Assembly: GCA_900545505.1 (NCBI GenBank)
Contig: UQZC01000053.1
Span: 1 to 8,801, forward strand
Direction of reading: 5' to 3'
Origin: an uncultured Collinsella sp.
Lineage (GTDB): Bacteria > Actinomycetota > Coriobacteriia > Coriobacteriales > Coriobacteriaceae
DNA length: 8,801 nt
In this document: positions 5,775-8,801 of the stretch, piece by piece
Layout: the number at the start of each line of letters is the position of its first letter
Position numbering within the stretch: position 1 is the first letter of the stretch
Made by a program: the position numbers and the translations under genes
Notes under the pieces: model-generated
What the model saw: the letters and a program-made list of their open reading frames with translations, nothing else
The model's database searches: none
What the model was told of the DNA's origin: nothing

Positions 5775-6815
5775 CTACCTCACCCGCTTCTTCAACATGA
5801 GTGCGATAACCACCGGCGCGCCGAAGATGGCGGTGACGGCGCTGATGGAAAGCTCGACGGGGGAGAACAGCGTGCGCGCGATCAAATCGCAGCCCGCGCA
5901 GAAGATGGCGCCTCCCAAGAAGCACGCAGGAATCACTCGGATGGGCTTCGACGACTTCAGCGCCGACTTAACGAGATGCGGAACCGCGATGCCTACGAAC
6001 GACACCGGACCAGCGAACGCGGTCACGCAGGCGGAGAGCATGCTCGCTAGAAGGACGAGCACCACGCGGAAGCGTGCGACGTTCACGCCGACGCTTTTCG
6101 CGTAGGCTTCTCCCAGCTGGAAGGCGGAAAGGGGCTTCGATATCGCGAATACGCATGCGCTCACGGTGATCACCACGACCGCGATGACCGCGACGTCGTC
6201 CCAGCTCGAACCCGAGAAGTTACCCAAAGACCAGTTGTGCAGGTTCACGATGGACTGGTCGTCGGCGAAGGCGATGAGGAAGTTCGTCGCCGCCGAGCAG
6301 ATGTATCCCACCATGACGCCCGCCACGATGAGCATGGCCATGGAACTTATGCGCCGTGCGATGAGGAGCACGAAGCCGATGGTGATAAGCGAGCCCAGAA
6401 ACGCTGCGACCACCATGGCCGGCGAGGACATGGCCTGGTTCGCGCCCAGAAGTACGATCATCGTAAGTGCGACGACGAACTTTGCGCCCGAGGAGACGCC
6501 CAAGATGAACGGGTCGGCGATGGGGTTGTTGAAAAACGTCTGCAGCAGGAACCCAGAGAGGGAAAGCGCCCCGCCGAGAAGCACGGCTGAAAGCACACGC
6601 GGCAGGCGAATCTCCCAGATGACTTGGCTTTCCATGGAATTGGCCGCGCCGCCCGAAAGGATGCCTGGGATGTGGTCTGCGGGCACGAGCACGCTCCCGA
6701 TGCACAGGTTGGCCCCGACGAGCACGATGAGGACAACGGCGAGCAGCGCCGTCACGACGCGACACCGCGCGGCGCGCCCCGATTCGTCGTATGTCATGGA
6801 AAGCCGGCTTCTCAT
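5775..6815 (-). CDS. FecCD-family ABC transporter permease (iron-siderophore/heme/corrinoid type)
   Basis: The product is about 346 residues, the usual size, and highly hydrophobic with about ten predicted membrane helices. Family signatures are clear: EIRLPRVLSAVLLGGALSLSG (about 68-88), then NNPIADPFILGVSSGA (about 96-111), a central WSLGNFSGSSW (about 195-205), and GPVSFVGIAVPHLVK (about 269-283) near the coupling helix. Such subunits usually form a homodimer that moves the ligand delivered by the binding protein, powered by the ATPase. I place the start at ATG 6815, four nt after the binding-protein stop. A TTG at 6827 would extend it by four residues and overlap that stop, and an ATG at 6797 is a shorter alternative. 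Shine-Dalgarno-like GAGGAAG (minus strand, 6829-6835) is further from 6815 than ideal, so translation is probably coupled. Only one permease gene is present. Confidence 0.94.
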   Translation of the reverse strand: MRSRLSMTYDESGRAARCRVVTALLAVVLIVLVGANLCIGSVLVPADHIPGILSGGAANSMESQVIWEIRLPRVLSAVLLGGALSLSGFLLQTFFNNPIADPFILGVSSGAKFVVALTMIVLLGANQAMSSPAMVVAAFLGSLITIGFVLLIARRISSMAMLIVAGVMVGYICSAATNFLIAFADDQSIVNLHNWSLGNFSGSSWDDVAVIAVVVITVSACVFAISKPLSAFQLGEAYAKSVGVNVARFRVVLVLLASMLSACVTAFAGPVSFVGIAVPHLVKSALKSSKPIRVIPACFLGGAIFCAGCDLIARTLFSPVELSISAVTAIFGAPVVIALMLKKRVR

Positions 6816-6819
6816 GACG

Positions 6820-8391
6820 CTAGCCAAGCTTCCTCAGATAATGGAAGTCGCTCGCGTCATCGCCGGTGAACGCCCCGTGCAGCTCGTCGATAATGTCGGC
6901 GGTAGAAGTCATCTGCTGGTACATGTCGGCGCATGTGACCCAGACGTTGCCGTTCTTCACGGCTTTGAACTGCGACAATAGCGCGTTTTTGCTTACGAAG
7001 TCGTTCAAGGTGGCAACCGATTCGTCGATGGTGCCGTTGTAGACGATGATGTCGGCATCCTTCGCCGTCGCGTAGAAGCGCTCCATTTCGAGCGTTACTG
7101 ACGAACCTGACGTCGACGCCGTCTGCGTGTCATCGAGCGCGTAGCTGCCGCCTGCAAGCTCGATCATCTGTGCCACGTAGTCGCCCGCCCGCCGCGTGAC
7201 GGCGGCCCCGTTCGAGTTTATGTAGAAATACGCCACGGTTTTACCTGACGACGCGAGTCCCGACGTTTGCTCGACGCGGGTCTTCTGCTCGTTGAACAGG
7301 TGCGCGGCCTCGTCTTCCTTGTCGAACAGGACGCCGAAAAGCTTAATCCACTCGAGGCGCCCGAGTGCTTCGGGCTCGCTCGACGACTGTTCGGTGAGCA
7401 CGACGAGCCCGAGCTTCTGCAGCTTTTCCTTCACATCCGGCGTGTGGTTGATCATGGTGTTCTCGATGGCGAGCGTGCAGCCCGAGGCCGATATTCGCTC
7501 GTAGTCGGGCGCGCTGTACTTGCCGCCGTAGGCGATCGCCCCACTTTCGAGCGCGCTTTTGAAGCCCGCGACCGAGCAATCGTCGGCCTTCGTGCCTGAC
7601 ATCAAGATATTGTCGTTCGCATCGAGCGCGTCGACCAGACACATCGTCGCCGACGACACGAGGTACACCTTGTCGGCGGGGCGCCTTATGACCGCGATGT
7701 CGGAGCTCAACCCATCAGGTACCTTCGCATCTTGCGGCACCACGAGGAAGCGCTCCCCGTTCGAAACGCAGATAAGCCGCAGGCCGCCTTCGAACTCGTC
7801 GACAGTGAAGTGCTTGGCGTATTCAAGCTGAAGCGCCCCCGTCGGCTCCCAGCCGCAGCCCAAATCGGCGTTGTGGAAGTCAGCCGCGGCGCTTGAAGCC
7901 GTTCCCGCAGGGGAGCCGCCGCTTGCATCGTCGCCCGTTTTCTCCTTCATGGTGGATGAGTCGAAGTGGAGCGTGTAGTCGATGGTGTGCGGCGTCGACA
8001 TGGCGACGGTCTCGGCCGACACGTCGATGTCCTCGTCGAGCGTGACGGGTATCTCGAACGTGGAGTTGCCGCCGTCGTTTACGGGCGCGTAGTCCACGCC
8101 GTTGACGGTCATCTTGTCGTAGTTCGAACTCGACCAGGTGATGGTCGCGGTGTAGGTGTCGCCATCCTTCACAATTGTGGTGGGTGAGGCGATACTTGCG
8201 CGCCCTGTCCCGCCGGAAAGCGAGACACTCACAGTGTATTCCTGAGAGTCTGCCATACCACCGGTCGCGTTCGGGCTCGCACTGCACCCCGCGAAGGGAA
8301 GCGCGAGCAGGGCGACGAGAACGCAGGCGATCGCGTGCGCCGCGATGCTGCGGCGCTTCCTGTTTTCCCCCTTGGGAAGAATCGACCGCAT
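6820..8391 (-). CDS. Lipoprotein ABC substrate-binding protein with extra N-terminal beta-type domain
   Basis: This 523-residue exported lipoprotein starts with a basic N-terminus (KRKR-like, 8-14), a hydrophobic stretch (17-33) and LPFAGC, making Cys36 the likely lipidated residue. Residues about 50-145 form a beta-rich domain (YTVSVSLSGGTGRASI..., WSSSNYDKMTVNG..., NSTFEIPVTLDED, DYTLHFDS). A Gly/Ala/Ser-rich linker spans about 150-170. The rest is a helical-backbone periplasmic-binding fold of the iron-siderophore/cobalamin class. It includes HFTVDEFEGGLRLICVSNG, GGKYSAPDYE (289-298), IENTMINHTPDVKEKL (309-324) and EPEALGRLEWIKLFGVLF (339-356), motifs I associate with a large clostridial/coriobacterial group of these proteins. 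It would capture the ligand at the outer membrane face and deliver it to the FecCD permease. ATG 8391 lies 4 nt after the preceding stop. Heme, siderophore or corrinoid are all possible; no diagnostic ligand residue is recognisable. Confidence 0.92.
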   Translation of the reverse strand: MRSILPKGENRKRRSIAAHAIACVLVALLALPFAGCSASPNATGGMADSQEYTVSVSLSGGTGRASIASPTTIVKDGDTYTATITWSSSNYDKMTVNGVDYAPVNDGGNSTFEIPVTLDEDIDVSAETVAMSTPHTIDYTLHFDSSTMKEKTGDDASGGSPAGTASSAAADFHNADLGCGWEPTGALQLEYAKHFTVDEFEGGLRLICVSNGERFLVVPQDAKVPDGLSSDIAVIRRPADKVYLVSSATMCLVDALDANDNILMSGTKADDCSVAGFKSALESGAIAYGGKYSAPDYERISASGCTLAIENTMINHTPDVKEKLQKLGLVVLTEQSSSEPEALGRLEWIKLFGVLFDKEDEAAHLFNEQKTRVEQTSGLASSGKTVAYFYINSNGAAVTRRAGDYVAQMIELAGGSYALDDTQTASTSGSSVTLEMERFYATAKDADIIVYNGTIDESVATLNDFVSKNALLSQFKAVKNGNVWVTCADMYQQMTSTADIIDELHGAFTGDDASDFHYLRKLG

Positions 8392-8395
8392 GGCG

Positions 8396-8801
8396 TTACT
8401 TCAGTGCGTCGGCGCGCAGATCGACGCCGGCGGATTCGAATACGAGCGTGCGGTCGTACCACCGCTCTTTTCTAATACTCCACGCGGCGCAGGCGGTGTC
8501 CTTGTCGAGCGCTTCAACGGGCACGTCGTAGGTGTACTTGCCTTCCGCGTTTTCCACATAGGGGATGAAGTCGGCCTCGCTCGCGGCGGCAGCCTCGTCA
8601 CCCGTGCCCATGAAGAGCTTGCCGTAGCCCGTGCCGGAAAGTGTCATCACGCAGTGCATGGAGCCGTTTTCCACGATGAGCTGGGCGTCCACAATCCTGA
8701 ACATGTTCGAGCTGGAATCTACGGTGATCGGATAGGTGCCGTCGGCCACCTTGTCGGCGATGATGGGGGCAGCGCTTGCGCCCTCGGGCGCATCGGCCGC
8801 C
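8396..8801 (-). CDS. Probable surface/secreted protein, C-terminal domain (5' end outside window)
   Basis: The frame is open from the right edge (last full codon at 8798-8800) to a TAA at 8396-8398, giving 134 visible residues. An Ala/Asp/Pro-rich linker (ADAPEGASAAPIIADK) precedes a domain beginning DGTYPITVDSSSNMFRI. It then runs NGSMHCVMTLSGTGYGKLFMG, TGDEAAAASEADFIPYVE, GKYTYDVPVEALDKD and RKERWYDRTLVFES. This beta-rich unit aligns strand by strand with the N-terminal domain of the binding protein encoded next, and resembles small domains on surface iron/heme-uptake proteins. The NEAT-like comparison is mine and tentative. The stop is 4 nt before the binding-protein ATG, so the genes share an operon. 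The visible end shows no sortase motif or membrane anchor, so it may be secreted or anchored at its N-terminus. An internal GTG at 8749 is unlikely to be the start, because the frame continues upstream. Confidence 0.78.
   Translation of the reverse strand, partial: AADAPEGASAAPIIADKVADGTYPITVDSSSNMFRIVDAQLIVENGSMHCVMTLSGTGYGKLFMGTGDEAAAASEADFIPYVENAEGKYTYDVPVEALDKDTACAAWSIRKERWYDRTLVFESAGVDLRADALK

Noticed and set aside
4821..6050. 409-residue open frame antisense to the ATPase and permease genes
   Set aside because: It crosses two well-supported minus-strand genes, and its His/Arg/Asp-rich composition is typical of an antisense shadow.
6816..6827. TTG start for the permease overlapping the binding-protein stop
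   Set aside because: GAGGAAG ends only 1 nt before this TTG, too close to serve it, and an ATG 12 nt later fits better, although exact start choice stays uncertain.
4500..8801. Transporter operon as recently transferred DNA
   Set aside because: By hand count it ranges from 35/60 G+C (7021-7080) to 41/60 (5581-5640), while left-hand genes range from 32/60 to 38/60. The ranges overlap, and no mobility gene is present.

Overview
The window looks like a chromosomal segment of a moderately high-GC Gram-positive bacterium. A Coriobacteriia gut anaerobe such as Collinsella or a relative is my best guess. This rests on gene style, the substrate-binding-protein type and the intergenic hairpin repeats recognised from memory; no marker gene here proves it.

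Layout. Positions 1-359 (+) hold the 3' end of a CCA-adding tRNA nucleotidyltransferase. A short intergenic region follows, with a candidate promoter, tRNA-Glu(CTC) at 487-563 and a strong intrinsic terminator at 575-610. Next come a lysylphosphatidylglycerol-synthetase-type membrane protein without a synthetase domain (714-2021, +) and a TetR/AcrR regulator (2138-2749, +), the latter preceded by a perfect 7+7 inverted repeat that could be its operator. The regulator converges on a radical SAM protein (2938-4371, -). Between these two genes lie a long imperfect palindrome (20-bp arms, 29-nt loop) and a second, terminator-like hairpin. A single arm of the same palindromic element recurs at 4504-4522, upstream of the radical SAM gene.

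From 4560 to the right edge, everything is one minus-strand operon. In transcription order it encodes: the C-terminus of a probable surface protein (8396-8801, cut by the window); a lipoprotein substrate-binding protein with an extra N-terminal beta-type domain (6820-8391); a FecCD-type permease (5775-6815); and a FecE/BtuD-type ATPase with a C-terminal extension of about 120 residues (4560-5774). The genes are 4 nt apart or abut directly, so they are probably translationally coupled. Together they form an importer of the iron-siderophore/heme/corrinoid class. The surface protein shares a domain with the N-terminus of the binding protein, which suggests ligand is passed from surface to lipoprotein to permease. 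The substrate cannot be fixed from sequence alone.

The least-explained signals are the palindromic repeat family, a perfect 16-bp inverted repeat inside the last codons of the ATPase gene, the shared domain pair, the ATPase C-terminal domain with its non-canonical Q-loop and signature, and the uncharacterised radical SAM enzyme with its structured upstream region. No CRISPR array, transposase, integrase or phage gene is visible.
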